A stretch of 64,000 nt of DNA, from positions 62,001 through 126,000 of the forward strand of contig JAHDLO010000007.1 in the NCBI GenBank assembly GCA_018432235.1. The letters run 5' to 3'. A program made the translations under genes and the position numbers. Below the pieces are notes generated by a model. That model was given only the letters and a program-made list of their open reading frames with translations, did not search any database and had not been told where the DNA came from. The stretch comes from Clostridiaceae bacterium (lineage in GTDB: Bacteria > Bacillota > Clostridia > Peptostreptococcales > Natronincolaceae). Below are positions 16,747 to 25,782 of this stretch, one piece after another; the first letter of the stretch is position 1; the number at the start of each line of letters is the position of its first letter.

Positions 16747-16796
16747 TAGCAAAGCCCAAAACAAAAAAACCATAAAATCGTGAGGAGGTTTGTTTG

Positions 16797-17000
16797 ATGG
16801 ATGTGCTATTAGATAATTTGCCAATCTTAATACCGTTTATTGTTGTTCAAGTTGCTTTTGGCTTGATTGCTCTCATTCATGTGTTGAGGCACCCGTACTA
16901 CCGCTTCGGAAACAAAATAATATGGGCGTTCGTCGTAATGCTCGTTAATATTATTGGTCCGATTATCTATTTTGTCTTTGGAAGGGGGGAAGATCAATGA
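16797..17000 (+). CDS. PLDc_N-domain small membrane protein
   Basis: A 67-residue protein with two membrane helices and the PLDc_N pattern (FGLIALIHVLRHPYYRFG, then KIIWAFVVMLVNIIGPIIYF). Such proteins often accompany ABC exporters that give self-protection against bacteriocins. Its stop overlaps the next ATPase start by four bases (ATGA), so they are coupled. GAGGAGG at 16782-16788 supports the ATG at 16797. Confidence 0.8.
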   Translation: MDVLLDNLPILIPFIVVQVAFGLIALIHVLRHPYYRFGNKIIWAFVVMLVNIIGPIIYFVFGRGEDQ

Positions 17001-17917
17001 AAGATGTACTTTCCATAAAAGGATTATCAAAAAGTTTTGGTACTCAAAAGGTCATAGATAATCTTGACCTTTCTGTGCCAGAAGGTACTATTTTCGGATT
17101 TATCGGTCAAAATGGCGCGGGTAAAACAACAACCATGAAAATGACGCTGGGCTTACTGGAAGCTGATGGTGGAGAGATTACCGTCTGCGGTGAAGCCGTG
17201 CGTTATGGACAGACAAAAAACAATCATCATATTGGGTATTTACCTGATGTCCCCGAATTTTATAATTATATGAAACCACTTGAATACCTTGCTCTTTGCG
17301 GCGAAATTGCAGGGCTGTCCAAATCGAACACCAAAGACCGAAGCGATGAGCTGTTATCTCTTGTGGGCCTTAATGGTGTAAAGAAACGTATTGGTGGCTT
17401 TTCCCGTGGCATGAAACAAAGGCTTGGTATAGCCCAAGCCTTGTTGTCACGCCCCAAGCTGCTGATTTGTGATGAACCCACAAGCGCCCTTGATCCTGTC
17501 GGACGCAAAGAAATACTTGATATTCTTCAAAAAATCAAAGGCACAACAACCGTAATTTTTTCAACACATATTTTATCGGATGTAGAACGCATTTGTGACC
17601 GCGTGGCTGTGCTGCACAATGGCAACATCGCCATCAGCGGGACGCTTTCCGAAATTAAGACTATGCACGGTAAAGAGCGGCTTTTGCTAGAGTTTTCCCA
17701 AAAGTCAGAGGTTAGTCAGTTCAAGGCTTGTGAGAAAATAAAGCCGCTACTTTCTCAAACAGAAGAAAGTGGTACAGAAATCATTTTGCAGGGTAAGGAT
17801 ATCGTCCATATTCAACGTGTGGTTATTTCTGTACTTGCAGAAACCGGTTTGTGTCCATCAAAAATGGAAATTATGGAGTCGTCCCTTGAAAATTTGTTTT
17901 TGGAGGTGGTAATGTGA
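16997..17917 (+). CDS. ABC transporter ATP-binding protein (second transporter)
   Basis: A 306-residue ATPase with GQNGAGKT at 37-44, signature FSRGMKQRLGIAQALL and Walker B LLICDEPTSALDP. The C-terminal part ends ESSLENLFLEVVM, the usual ending of this subfamily. It overlaps the PLDc_N gene before it and the permease after it by four bases each. Confidence 0.85.
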   Translation: MKDVLSIKGLSKSFGTQKVIDNLDLSVPEGTIFGFIGQNGAGKTTTMKMTLGLLEADGGEITVCGEAVRYGQTKNNHHIGYLPDVPEFYNYMKPLEYLALCGEIAGLSKSNTKDRSDELLSLVGLNGVKKRIGGFSRGMKQRLGIAQALLSRPKLLICDEPTSALDPVGRKEILDILQKIKGTTTVIFSTHILSDVERICDRVAVLHNGNIAISGTLSEIKTMHGKERLLLEFSQKSEVSQFKACEKIKPLLSQTEESGTEIILQGKDIVHIQRVVISVLAETGLCPSKMEIMESSLENLFLEVVM

Positions 17918-18675
17918 GAGGATTTATTGCATTTTCAAAAAAGGAAATCACAGAAAATATTCGGAACTACAGACTGCTTATTATGCTCGCCATTTTCTTA
18001 ATCTTTGGTTTGATGAGTCCATTGTTGGCAAAATTCACACCGCAGCTTATGGAAGCCCTTATGCCGAATCTTGCAGAAGCATTTGAAAATCCCACCGCAT
18101 TAGATTCGTGGACGCAGTTCTACAAAAATGTTTCGTCACTTGGCCTGAGCTTGACAATCATCCTTTTCAGCAGTTGTTTGTCGGGCGAATATGCCAAAGG
18201 TACACTCACCATCATGTTGACAAAAGGATTATCACGTCCCGCTGTAGTTCTGTCAAAGTTTTCGGCTGCTGCGGTCATTTTAACCGTTAGCTACTGGTTG
18301 GCTTTTGGTGTTACCTACGGCTATACAGCCTATCTTTGGCCTGGAGCTTCACTGCCGCATGTCTTTTTGGCAGCCTTTGCCCTGTGGACTGCAGGATTAC
18401 TATATTTGAGTATCCTTATGCTCGGCTGTGTATTGTTCAGGCAGGCATTTACCAGTATTCTATTTTTGCTGGTAGTAACAGTGATTATGGGATTAGTGGA
18501 ACAGATTGAGCAAACCGCAGGTTATAGCCCGGTTATTTTAGTATCAAAAAATATTGATTTGCTTTCCGGCACGGTGACAGCTTCCTATTTTACCATACCA
18601 TTTATTGTTTCGATCTTTACGTCGGCTGCATTATTGATTATGTCTATAGTCGTATTCAATAAAAAGCAGTTATAG
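17914..18675 (+). CDS. ABC-2 family permease (second transporter)
   Basis: A 253-residue membrane protein with about six helices and the segment FSSCLSGEYAKGTLTIMLTKGLSRP that marks ABC-2-type permeases of the NosY/YhaP kind. It starts with GTG overlapping the ATPase stop (GTGA). This is the last gene of the operon. Confidence 0.8.
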   Translation: MRGFIAFSKKEITENIRNYRLLIMLAIFLIFGLMSPLLAKFTPQLMEALMPNLAEAFENPTALDSWTQFYKNVSSLGLSLTIILFSSCLSGEYAKGTLTIMLTKGLSRPAVVLSKFSAAAVILTVSYWLAFGVTYGYTAYLWPGASLPHVFLAAFALWTAGLLYLSILMLGCVLFRQAFTSILFLLVVTVIMGLVEQIEQTAGYSPVILVSKNIDLLSGTVTASYFTIPFIVSIFTSAALLIMSIVVFNKKQL

Positions 18676-18905
18676 CAGCGAGCTTGTGCAAAAAAGTATG
18701 TGCTTTGCATAAAGTGAAGAAGTCCGAGAGGAAGTATCTTGAAAACTTAGTTGTTAAGATTTCTGAATAGTATAATGACGTTAAGGTTTTAGCCGATAAA
18801 TATATTAGGAATAGAATGATATATCAAGTGGGAAATAAAAATGGGTAACACAGGTCTATGTTAAATAAACAAGTTTAATATTCAAATGGGGGGTGTGTAG
18901 TATAT
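18676..18905 (+). other. Intergenic stretch with a decayed frame
   Basis: One frame reads KVKKSERKYLENLVVKISE, a stop, then YNDVKVLADKYIRNRMIYQV and a stop. It looks like the eroded tail of a gene but I cannot name it. GGGGGGTG about 10 bp before 18906 is the ribosome site of the next gene. Nothing else is visible. Confidence 0.3.
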
Positions 18906-20237
18906 ATGAGCAATTTAGTTGTAAGTATTAATCCTAACATAAAATATAGTAACGTTTGCGACCAAATTAAAATTGACTCCACACAAAATACAAGTAAGGT
19001 TTCTAAAACTAATTACTCTAAAGATATTTTTGATAAGAGTAATGACTATGAAATACAGTATCTAGGGTATACAGATATTAAAAAGACTCAAGCCTTATCA
19101 TTACCAATCAACACTTATAATATTTTTGAAATGAAAAACCAGACGATAGCAACTATAGTTAGCAAAATGAGAGATACATTTGATAGTTATTACTTAGGAA
19201 ACGTAACTTTAGATGATATTAAAAATGTTTTTGAAGAAAGTTTTGAAATTCTTAAAAATTATAATATTACCTTAAATAGGACATCGGGTACAAATATAGA
19301 GGACAATAAACAAATGCTGTTAGATACTTATTGTATATTTAGGAGAGAAGGTGTAGTTTGGGCAGCACAACGAGCTTCTATTGCTAAAGGTGCTGAGATT
19401 GCTAAAAAATATGGTGTTACACAAAGTAGTGATGGCACATTTAGTCAACTTGATTGGGTATATTATGATGCTGAATTTCACTACATGTCTGAAGCTGCAA
19501 GAACTGCTTTAAAAGAGGTAATTGACAACTTGGCTATAAAATACAATCTTGGTAATATTGATTCCTCTCAAAGAGATAACGATGATTCAGTAGGTAGAAT
19601 GAATGGAAGTTATAACGAGAATTGGGCGTGGCACAGTGCAAGTATTATCAATACAAGTACAATGATCAACCCTGAATTAGTACCACCAAAAGGGTTTACA
19701 TTTTTCTATAAGGAACAAAAATATTCTGCTGAGAATTTAAATAACGGATCAAAATACTTGGTTACTGCAACCGATGGTTTAAGAACATTGTCTAGGCTAA
19801 TTTCTGTACCAAAAGGTGAATCTTTTTGGAAAAATAAATTGTATCATGATATTAAACTAATAAAAACTATGGATGGTAAAAGTCGACAAATTATATTGGA
19901 AAACTCTAGTGTAAATACACTGGATATAACCTTGTTAATAAATCAATATTTAGGGGGAAGGGGAGTAGCAGAAGCCTTTGATGATTTCCTAAATAAATAC
20001 ATTTTTAATCCTGAAGTAGGAGTCATGATTGTTGGGCAAAGAAGTTGGTCTAAAGAAATAGATGTGCCTTATAACCTATACTCAGTAGCTGGTAATACAA
20101 TAGATTATTTTAATGCAGGAGATGTTTTTCAAAATGAAAATAATGGGCAAAGTGACCTAAGCCAAACTCATGACTTCCTTAGAAATTTCAACGTTTTTAC
20201 TAGGACCTATGGTTTTATTAATCGAATCGGGTATTAG
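18906..20237 (+). CDS. Unrecognised 443-residue protein
   Basis: I do not recognise a family. The protein starts MSNLVVSINPNIKYSNVCDQ, has no signal peptide or clear membrane helix, and is rich in Asn, Ser, Thr and Tyr. The middle holds GVVWAAQRASIAKGAEIAKK and a His/Trp-rich patch (NENWAWHSASIINTS); the C-terminal part includes QYLGGRGVAEAFDDFLNKY and VGVMIVGQRSWSKEI. It stands alone between an ABC operon and a methyltransferase, with its own terminator. Base use is very AT-rich: 19201-19260 has 11 G or C of 60. Secreted or structural protein, or toxin, are all possible. Confidence 0.55.
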   Translation: MSNLVVSINPNIKYSNVCDQIKIDSTQNTSKVSKTNYSKDIFDKSNDYEIQYLGYTDIKKTQALSLPINTYNIFEMKNQTIATIVSKMRDTFDSYYLGNVTLDDIKNVFEESFEILKNYNITLNRTSGTNIEDNKQMLLDTYCIFRREGVVWAAQRASIAKGAEIAKKYGVTQSSDGTFSQLDWVYYDAEFHYMSEAARTALKEVIDNLAIKYNLGNIDSSQRDNDDSVGRMNGSYNENWAWHSASIINTSTMINPELVPPKGFTFFYKEQKYSAENLNNGSKYLVTATDGLRTLSRLISVPKGESFWKNKLYHDIKLIKTMDGKSRQIILENSSVNTLDITLLINQYLGGRGVAEAFDDFLNKYIFNPEVGVMIVGQRSWSKEIDVPYNLYSVAGNTIDYFNAGDVFQNENNGQSDLSQTHDFLRNFNVFTRTYGFINRIGY

Positions 20238-20296
20238 TAACTATATTTCACTAAGACATATTTCAATTTTTTATTTGAATTTTTTCGATCGTCTCA

Positions 20297-20323
20297 AGCC
20301 TGACAACATATGTCAGGCTTTTT
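20297..20323 (+). terminator. Rho-independent terminator
   Basis: A perfect 9-bp stem AGCCTGACA/TGTCAGGCT with a 5-nt loop is followed by TTTT. Confidence 0.85.
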
Positions 20324-20324
20324 A

Positions 20325-20500
20325 AGAATTTTTGTTTCGCTACTGCTGAATCAATTTTACCATAATAGAAATATCTGAGCATGATAACCTTAATATGAGG
20401 AAACAACGACAGCTCTTTTTCAAGAAACGGTAGACTTTCTTCAATCAGAATTTTGCTGACCGTATATTCCGTCTTGGGAACCTTGACAGCATATATGCTG
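20325..20500 (-). pseudogene. Possible uracil-DNA glycosylase family fragment
   Basis: Read on the minus strand from about 20490 the DNA gives KVPKTEYTVSKILIEESLPF and then LEKELSLFPHIKVIML before the sequence loses similarity. The run LPFLEKELxLFPxIKVIML resembles a conserved part of bacterial uracil-DNA glycosylase-like proteins. No start or active-site segment remains. The rest of 20500-20767 shows only a small inverted repeat AGCATAA/TTATGCT near 20643-20661. Confidence 0.35.
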
Positions 20501-20767
20501 CGTCATCATTACCGTAAAAAGATAAAGGTTTTGAAAAGAATGATTTCACAGAAAATTTTATAAATTCATTGGTTTTGGTCGATTCTTCGTATATACTAAT
20601 ATATGGAAAGACCAGCATGTCGACATAGAAATTGATGATTTAGCATAAGTGAATTATGCTTGAATAGAACGCAATGCTAAATAATTGCGAAGAATTGAAA
20701 AAGAAATGTGAAACAGTCGTATCGTTTGGCAGTATGTTAGCTTTTTAAGTTGAAGGGGGGCATTAAA

Positions 20768-21532
20768 ATGTCAAGTGTAGAGGAAAAATTAGCGAAATCA
20801 TTAACCGCAGAATCTGTGGCACTCATTCCTTACCTTCCATATTTACTCCAGGATTTATGGGAACTTGGATCATCACCGAAGGATGTAGTTCACCTTATTT
20901 CTAAAAATATCATTATATCTGAGAAAACAAAGGTGTTGGACTTGGCATGTGGAAAGGGAGCTGTAAGCATTAACGTGGCTAAGAAATTTGGATGCAAGGT
21001 AAAGGGGATTGATATAATACCAGAGTTTATTGAGGATGCAAAGAAAAAAGCTCAAGAATACAACGTTGAAGCTCTTTGCCAGTTTATAGTAGGGGATATT
21101 AATCAATCTGTAGAAATTGAAAAGGACTACGACATTGTCATTTTTGGAGCTGTTGGTGAGGTGCTTGGTAATCAAAAGGAAACTCTTAATAAATTAGCTG
21201 CGACAATAAAAAAAGGTGGATACGTTATGATAGATGATGGCTATGCTAAATCTGAAGATAACGAAATTTTTATTACAAAGGAGCAATGGGTAGAGATAAT
21301 TGAAAAATCAGGATATCGAATGATTGATGAATTGCTTGTTGACGAATCTGAGCTTTCTGGTGTCTTGGATGAACAGATGACATGCTTAACTAAAAGATCT
21401 AATGAATTGAAAGAGAGATATCCTAACCAAGCTAACTTATTTGATCAATATCTAAAAAGTCAATTAGCTGAATGTGACGAACTGGAAAATGACATTTTAG
21501 GTGTGACTATGCTTTTGAAGAAACATGATTAG
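20768..21532 (+). CDS. Class I SAM-dependent methyltransferase
   Basis: A 254-residue protein with a standard SAM-binding core: motif I VLDLACGKGAVSINVAKKFG, an acidic residue after the second strand in VKGIDIIPEFIEDAKKKA, and motif IV YDIVIFGAVGEVLGN, then GGYVMIDDGYA. This fits a small-molecule methyltransferase; the substrate cannot be told. GAAGGGGGG at 20752-20760 fixes the ATG at 20768. Transcribed alone, followed by a terminator. Confidence 0.8.
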   Translation: MSSVEEKLAKSLTAESVALIPYLPYLLQDLWELGSSPKDVVHLISKNIIISEKTKVLDLACGKGAVSINVAKKFGCKVKGIDIIPEFIEDAKKKAQEYNVEALCQFIVGDINQSVEIEKDYDIVIFGAVGEVLGNQKETLNKLAATIKKGGYVMIDDGYAKSEDNEIFITKEQWVEIIEKSGYRMIDELLVDESELSGVLDEQMTCLTKRSNELKERYPNQANLFDQYLKSQLAECDELENDILGVTMLLKKHD

Positions 21533-21650
21533 ATAGTGCATTTCTTTATAAACAAAAATACAAAAGAAAATTTAAAGGAAGTCATAACAAGTTACAATAA
21601 TGGAAATTATAGAGCTTGTGAAGTAATGGATTAAATCCACGATTATTTAA

Positions 21651-21676
21651 AAGTCGCATTCTATGCGGCTTTTTAT
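21651..21676 (+). terminator. Rho-independent terminator
   Basis: AAGTCGCAT-TCT-ATGCGGCTT hairpin with one G-T pair, then TTTT. The stretch 21533-21640 before it contains an unrecognised open scrap (IVHFFINKNTKENLKEVITS). Confidence 0.65.
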
Positions 21677-21729
21677 TATATGTTTTTTGAGCGTACAAAA
21701 CACGCCCATCATAAAATGCATATTAAATT

Positions 21730-21745
21730 TGGCATGAAAATTGCA
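21730..21745 (+). promoter_or_regulatory. Sigma-54 (-24/-12) promoter of the ior operon
   Basis: TTGGCATGAAAATTGCA: GG at 21731-21732 and GC at 21743-21744 are separated by exactly 10 bp, the invariant feature of sigma-54 promoters (TGGCA-N6-TTGCA). It lies about 85 bp before the shrunken ptb gene that leads the iorA-iorB operon. An inverted repeat TGTCA-N7-TGACA lies between promoter and gene. Confidence 0.85.
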
Positions 21746-21827
21746 AAGTAAAAAGAAAACAATCCATAGTCGTCCATATAGGATATGTCAGACAATATGA
21801 CACCCATTAGAAAGGAGGAAAGATAAA

Positions 21828-22136
21828 ATGATTAATACCTTTGATCAATTAATTGAAAGAGTACAGCAGCAGATATCTATTCTTGCAGCAGTAGAAAATA
21901 TTAACCCAAACGTGCCTGAAACGATGGATGCAGCACTATTGAAAAAAATGAATCAGGAAGGTGACATACCTAACATAACGACAGGAAACATATTAGGGAA
22001 ATCCCTCTTATACTCAGCAGGTGCTAAAATGGCAGGATTTATTGCTGGAGCAAAAGTGCCAATCGTATTAACGTCAAAGGGTGCCAAATCAGAAAAATAT
22101 TTATCTCTGGTGTTATCTGCCTCAGCAGTAAATTAA
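21828..22136 (+). pseudogene. ptb: Phosphate butyryltransferase with two internal in-frame deletions
   Basis: A 102-residue frame made of three joined pieces of a Ptb protein: residues 1-15 (MINTFDQLIERVQQQ) match the N-terminus; 16-46 (SILAAVENINPNVPETMDAA) match the middle of the C-terminal domain; 47-102 (NITTGNILGKSLLYSAGAKM, then GAKVPIVLTSKGA) match the end. Intact members are about 300 residues. The central domain and most of the substrate site are gone, yet the frame, ribosome site (AAAGGAGG) and operon position are intact. Ptb would normally convert acyl-CoA to acyl phosphate for butyrate kinase. A working copy may exist elsewhere. Confidence 0.8.
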
Positions 22137-22169
22137 GCAGTCTAATTTTATCTTAAAAGGAGTGAAAGC

Positions 22170-23951
22170 ATGAAAAAATTATTGACAGGGAATGAGGCGA
22201 TTGCTAGAGGGGCTTATGAAGCAGGTGTTGTATTTGCTTCCGCCTATCCAGGAACGCCAAGTACAGAAATATTACAGAATCTTGCAGACTACAAAGGTGA
22301 TATTTTAGCAGAATGGGCACCTAATGAAAAGGTGGCACTAGAGGCTGTTATTGGAGCATCTATTGCTGGAGCAAGGTCATTGGCAGCCATGAAACATGTA
22401 GGCGTAAATGTTGCTGCAGATCCTCTGTTTACATTTGCTTATACTGGCGTTAATGGCGGAATGGTCCTAATAAGCGCTGATGAACCGGGGCAGCATTCCT
22501 CACAGAACGAACAGGACAATCGTAATTATGCAAAATTTGCTAAAATCCCCATGCTGGAGCCTGCTGACAGCCAGGAGGCTAAAAGCATGGTTAAGACTGC
22601 CTTGGAAATCAGTGAAGCATATAATACGCCTGCTTTAATTCGAATGACAACAAGGGTATGTCATTCCAAAAGCATTGTAGAATGCAATGATAGAGAGGAA
22701 ATTGTCATAAAGGCGTATGTAAAAAATATTGAAAAGTATATGGCAGTTCCTGATTTTTCAAGGAAGATGAGAGTTAAAATCGAGGAACGAACAAAAGCTC
22801 TAATGGAATTTTCAAATCGTACAGAGCTGAATTATATACAATGGAACAATAGAAAAATTGGAGTAATTTCATCAGGGGCTTGCTACTATTTTGCTAGAGA
22901 GGTTTTTGGAGATACTGCTTCATATTTAAAATTAGGATTTACAAATCCATTGCCCCTTAATAAAATCAAGGAATTCTGTGAAGGCGTTGAAAAAGTTTAT
23001 GTACTGGAAGAAAATGATCCTTACATTGAAGATCAGGTTAGGATTTTAGGATTTGATTGCGATGGAAATAACTTTTTCCCACCATATGGAGAAAAAACCC
23101 CTGATGTCATTAGAAAAGCCTTATATGGTAAAACGAATGCAACGATTGAGTATGATAAAAATAAGGTCGTTCCTAGGCCACCAACCCTTTGCGCTGGATG
23201 TCCCCATCGTGGCTTCTTCTATGAACTTGGAAAAAGAAAAAATATAATGATATCAGGGGATATTGGGTGCTATTCCTTAGCATTTGCCGAACCTTACAAT
23301 GCAATGGATTTAAATATGTGTATGGGGGCCAGCATCAGTATAGGTCATGGCGTGCAGCAGGTTTTCAATATGAAGGACGATCCCATGAGGGTTGTTTCCG
23401 TTCTAGGAGACTCTACATTTTTCCACACGGGCATCAATTCTCTTCTAGAAGTTGCTTACAATAAAAGTAATACAGTCAATGTGATATTGGATAACAGAAT
23501 TACTGGAATGACAGGTCATCAAGAGAATCCAGGAACAGGCTATACTTTGCAAGGCAGTAAAACAGTAGAAATAGACATTGCAGGACTTGTCAAGGCATGT
23601 GGAATTAAGCACATCGTAACGATAAACCCCAACGATCTCAAGGCTGTAAAAAAAGCACTGGATTGGGCGTTGGCCCTTGAGGAAGCTTCAGTGATAATTA
23701 CAAGATGGCCCTGTCTATTGAAGAAATTCTCTGAACAGGATAATGAAGAGTTCAGCCATGCTTTTCAAAGCAAATGTGTCGTCGATAAGGAGAAATGTAT
23801 AGGCTGTAGCGCTTGTATTAGAACCGGATGCCCGGCCTTATTCTTAGATAAAAATGAGAAAAAGGTCAGTATTAGAGAAGAACAATGTGTAGGCTGCGGC
23901 GTATGTCTTCAGGTTTGTCCAGTAAAAGCTATAGGAAAGGTGGAAGCATAA
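22170..23951 (+). CDS. iorA: Indolepyruvate ferredoxin oxidoreductase, alpha subunit
   Basis: A 593-residue protein. The N-terminal pyruvate-oxidoreductase domain includes FASAYPGTPSTEI and EWAPNEKVALEAVIGASIAG. The thiamine diphosphate domain includes CAGCPHRGFFYEL, GDIGCYSLAFAEP and GDSTFFHTGINSLL. The C-terminus has two 4Fe-4S motifs, CIGCSACIRTGCP and CVGCGVCLQVCP. With IorB it oxidises aryl or other 2-oxoacids to acyl-CoA with reduction of ferredoxin. It lies 33 bp after the ptb remnant, and iorB follows after one base. Sigma-54 promoter upstream. Confidence 0.93.
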   Translation: MKKLLTGNEAIARGAYEAGVVFASAYPGTPSTEILQNLADYKGDILAEWAPNEKVALEAVIGASIAGARSLAAMKHVGVNVAADPLFTFAYTGVNGGMVLISADEPGQHSSQNEQDNRNYAKFAKIPMLEPADSQEAKSMVKTALEISEAYNTPALIRMTTRVCHSKSIVECNDREEIVIKAYVKNIEKYMAVPDFSRKMRVKIEERTKALMEFSNRTELNYIQWNNRKIGVISSGACYYFAREVFGDTASYLKLGFTNPLPLNKIKEFCEGVEKVYVLEENDPYIEDQVRILGFDCDGNNFFPPYGEKTPDVIRKALYGKTNATIEYDKNKVVPRPPTLCAGCPHRGFFYELGKRKNIMISGDIGCYSLAFAEPYNAMDLNMCMGASISIGHGVQQVFNMKDDPMRVVSVLGDSTFFHTGINSLLEVAYNKSNTVNVILDNRITGMTGHQENPGTGYTLQGSKTVEIDIAGLVKACGIKHIVTINPNDLKAVKKALDWALALEEASVIITRWPCLLKKFSEQDNEEFSHAFQSKCVVDKEKCIGCSACIRTGCPALFLDKNEKKVSIREEQCVGCGVCLQVCPVKAIGKVEA

Positions 23952-23952
23952 T

Positions 23953-24522
23953 ATGACAAAAAGTATCCTTCTAGTTGGTGTAGGTGGACAAGGAACGATT
24001 CTTGCCAGTAAGCTTTTAACAATTGGACTCATGGCGGCGGGATATGATGTGAAAATGAGCGAAATCCATGGAATGTCTCAGCGAGGGGGCTCCGTATCCT
24101 CCCAGATCAGATATGGAGAAAAAGTCGAATCTCCTGTTATTGAAGCTGGAGGAGCAGATATATTAGTAGCCTTCGAAAAAATGGAGGCCATGAGATGGAT
24201 TGATTATTTAAAATTAGATGGAAAAGTCATCGTGAATGACTATGAAATTAATTCTATGCCTATCCTCTCGGGAAAAATAGACTACCCTAAAGGCATCATT
24301 GATGAGCTGTCTAGTAAAGCGCAAACGATCGTGATTAATGCCGCAGGACATGCTGAGCAATTAGGAAATTCTAAGGTGATGAACATCATATTATTAGGCG
24401 CTATAATAAAGACAATGGGTCTAGAACACATAGATTGGGAAAAAATTGCAAGAGAAAATATTAAGGCAAGCTTAGTAGACATAAATTTAGAGGCCATCAA
24501 AAAAGGGCAGGTACTATTTTAG
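23953..24522 (+). CDS. iorB: Indolepyruvate ferredoxin oxidoreductase, beta subunit
   Basis: A 189-residue gamma-type oxidoreductase subunit: LLVGVGGQGTILASKLLTIG at the N-terminus, HGMSQRGGSVSSQIRYG in the middle. Full length for IorB. It forms the catalytic dimer with IorA. The start is one base after the iorA stop. A terminator follows at 24558. Confidence 0.92.
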   Translation: MTKSILLVGVGGQGTILASKLLTIGLMAAGYDVKMSEIHGMSQRGGSVSSQIRYGEKVESPVIEAGGADILVAFEKMEAMRWIDYLKLDGKVIVNDYEINSMPILSGKIDYPKGIIDELSSKAQTIVINAAGHAEQLGNSKVMNIILLGAIIKTMGLEHIDWEKIARENIKASLVDINLEAIKKGQVLF

Positions 24523-24557
24523 CAATACACTAATTTCATAGCAGAAAATAGCAAATA

Positions 24558-24598
24558 AAAAACCTATGCTTACAGCTTTATAGTATGTGTAGGTTTTT
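24558..24598 (+). terminator. Rho-independent terminator after iorB
   Basis: AAAAACCTA (24558-24566) pairs with TAGGTTTTT (24590-24598); the stem ends in its own T-run. It may only partly separate ior from butyrate kinase. Confidence 0.65.
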
Positions 24599-24685
24599 CA
24601 TAAACCTACGAAGTGTATGATAGGCATAATGCCGTAGGCTGCTTAATATTAGATCCATATTACTTTAGAGGAGGGATTTAAAATC

Positions 24686-25756
24686 ATGGTATTCAAAATA
24701 TTAGCTATAAATCCAGGGTCAACTTCTACAAAGATTGCTTTATATGAAAATGAGCAGGAAATATTTAGTAGCGAGCTAAAGCACTCCATCAAAGAGCTTG
24801 AGGAATATGATAAAATTCAAGACCAGTTTGAAATGAGGAAAAAGGTTGTACTAGCATTTTTAGAAGAAAATAAGTATGATGTCAATGAGCTTTCTGCGGT
24901 TGTTGGAAGGGGAGGAATGCTGCCATCGGTAAAATCAGGGGCATACAACGTTAATGAAACAATGATTAATAGATTAAAGAACAACCCCATTGTAGAGCAT
25001 GCTTCCAACTTAGGAGCCCTTATTGCCTATGAAATCGCAAATCCCATTGGTATACCAGCCTATATATATGATTCTGTCAGAGTCGATGAATTAAAGGATA
25101 TCGCCCGTATATCTGGTATGCCAGATATAGCAAGGTCAAGTACTAGTCATGCCCTCAACGCCAGAGCCATGGCCATGAGGATTGGGAAAAAATATAACAG
25201 GCAATATGCGGATATGAATCTGATTGTGGCTCACTTAGGAGGGGGAATATCCTTAAGCCTTCATGAAAAAGGCCGAATGGTAGATATCATTGCTGATGAT
25301 GAAGGACCTTTTTCTCCAGAGCGAGCGGGAAGAGTTCCATGTAAAGACCTGATAGACTTATGCTATTCCGGGAAATTTGATAAAAAAGCTATGCATAAAA
25401 AATTAAGAGGGAATGGTGGGCTAAAGGCCTATCTGTCTACTGTAGATGCAAGGGAAGTTGAAAAAATGATTGATGCTGGTGATGAAAATGCAAGATTGAT
25501 CTATGAAGCCATGGCCTATCAGATTGCTAAAGGAATAGGTGAGCTTTCAACCGTGGTGGAGGGTAACGTTGACGCAATTATCATAACAGGTGGAATTGCC
25601 TATTCGGCTAGGATGACCTCTTGGATCAAAAAAAGAGTCGCTTTTATAGCCCCTGTTGAAATCATGCCGGGTGAAAATGAAATGGAATCATTGGCGCTGG
25701 GTATCCTACGGGTAATAAGGAAGGAAGAAGCAGCTAGAGCTTATAAAGAGGAATAG
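24686..25756 (+). CDS. buk: Butyrate kinase
   Basis: A 356-residue acetate/butyrate kinase-family protein with the phosphate-binding NPGSTSTKIALYE at the N-terminus, NLIVAHLGGGISLSLH in the middle and DAIIITGGIAYSARM near the C-terminus. It makes ATP from butyryl or another acyl phosphate. Its place after iorAB suggests it conserves energy from branched or aromatic 2-oxoacid oxidation, through an acyl-CoA to acyl phosphate step that the local ptb remnant can no longer perform. GAGGAGGG supports the start. Confidence 0.92.
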   Translation: MVFKILAINPGSTSTKIALYENEQEIFSSELKHSIKELEEYDKIQDQFEMRKKVVLAFLEENKYDVNELSAVVGRGGMLPSVKSGAYNVNETMINRLKNNPIVEHASNLGALIAYEIANPIGIPAYIYDSVRVDELKDIARISGMPDIARSSTSHALNARAMAMRIGKKYNRQYADMNLIVAHLGGGISLSLHEKGRMVDIIADDEGPFSPERAGRVPCKDLIDLCYSGKFDKKAMHKKLRGNGGLKAYLSTVDAREVEKMIDAGDENARLIYEAMAYQIAKGIGELSTVVEGNVDAIIITGGIAYSARMTSWIKKRVAFIAPVEIMPGENEMESLALGILRVIRKEEAARAYKEE

Positions 25757-25782
25757 AAATATGAGTAAAGGACAGGAAACTT

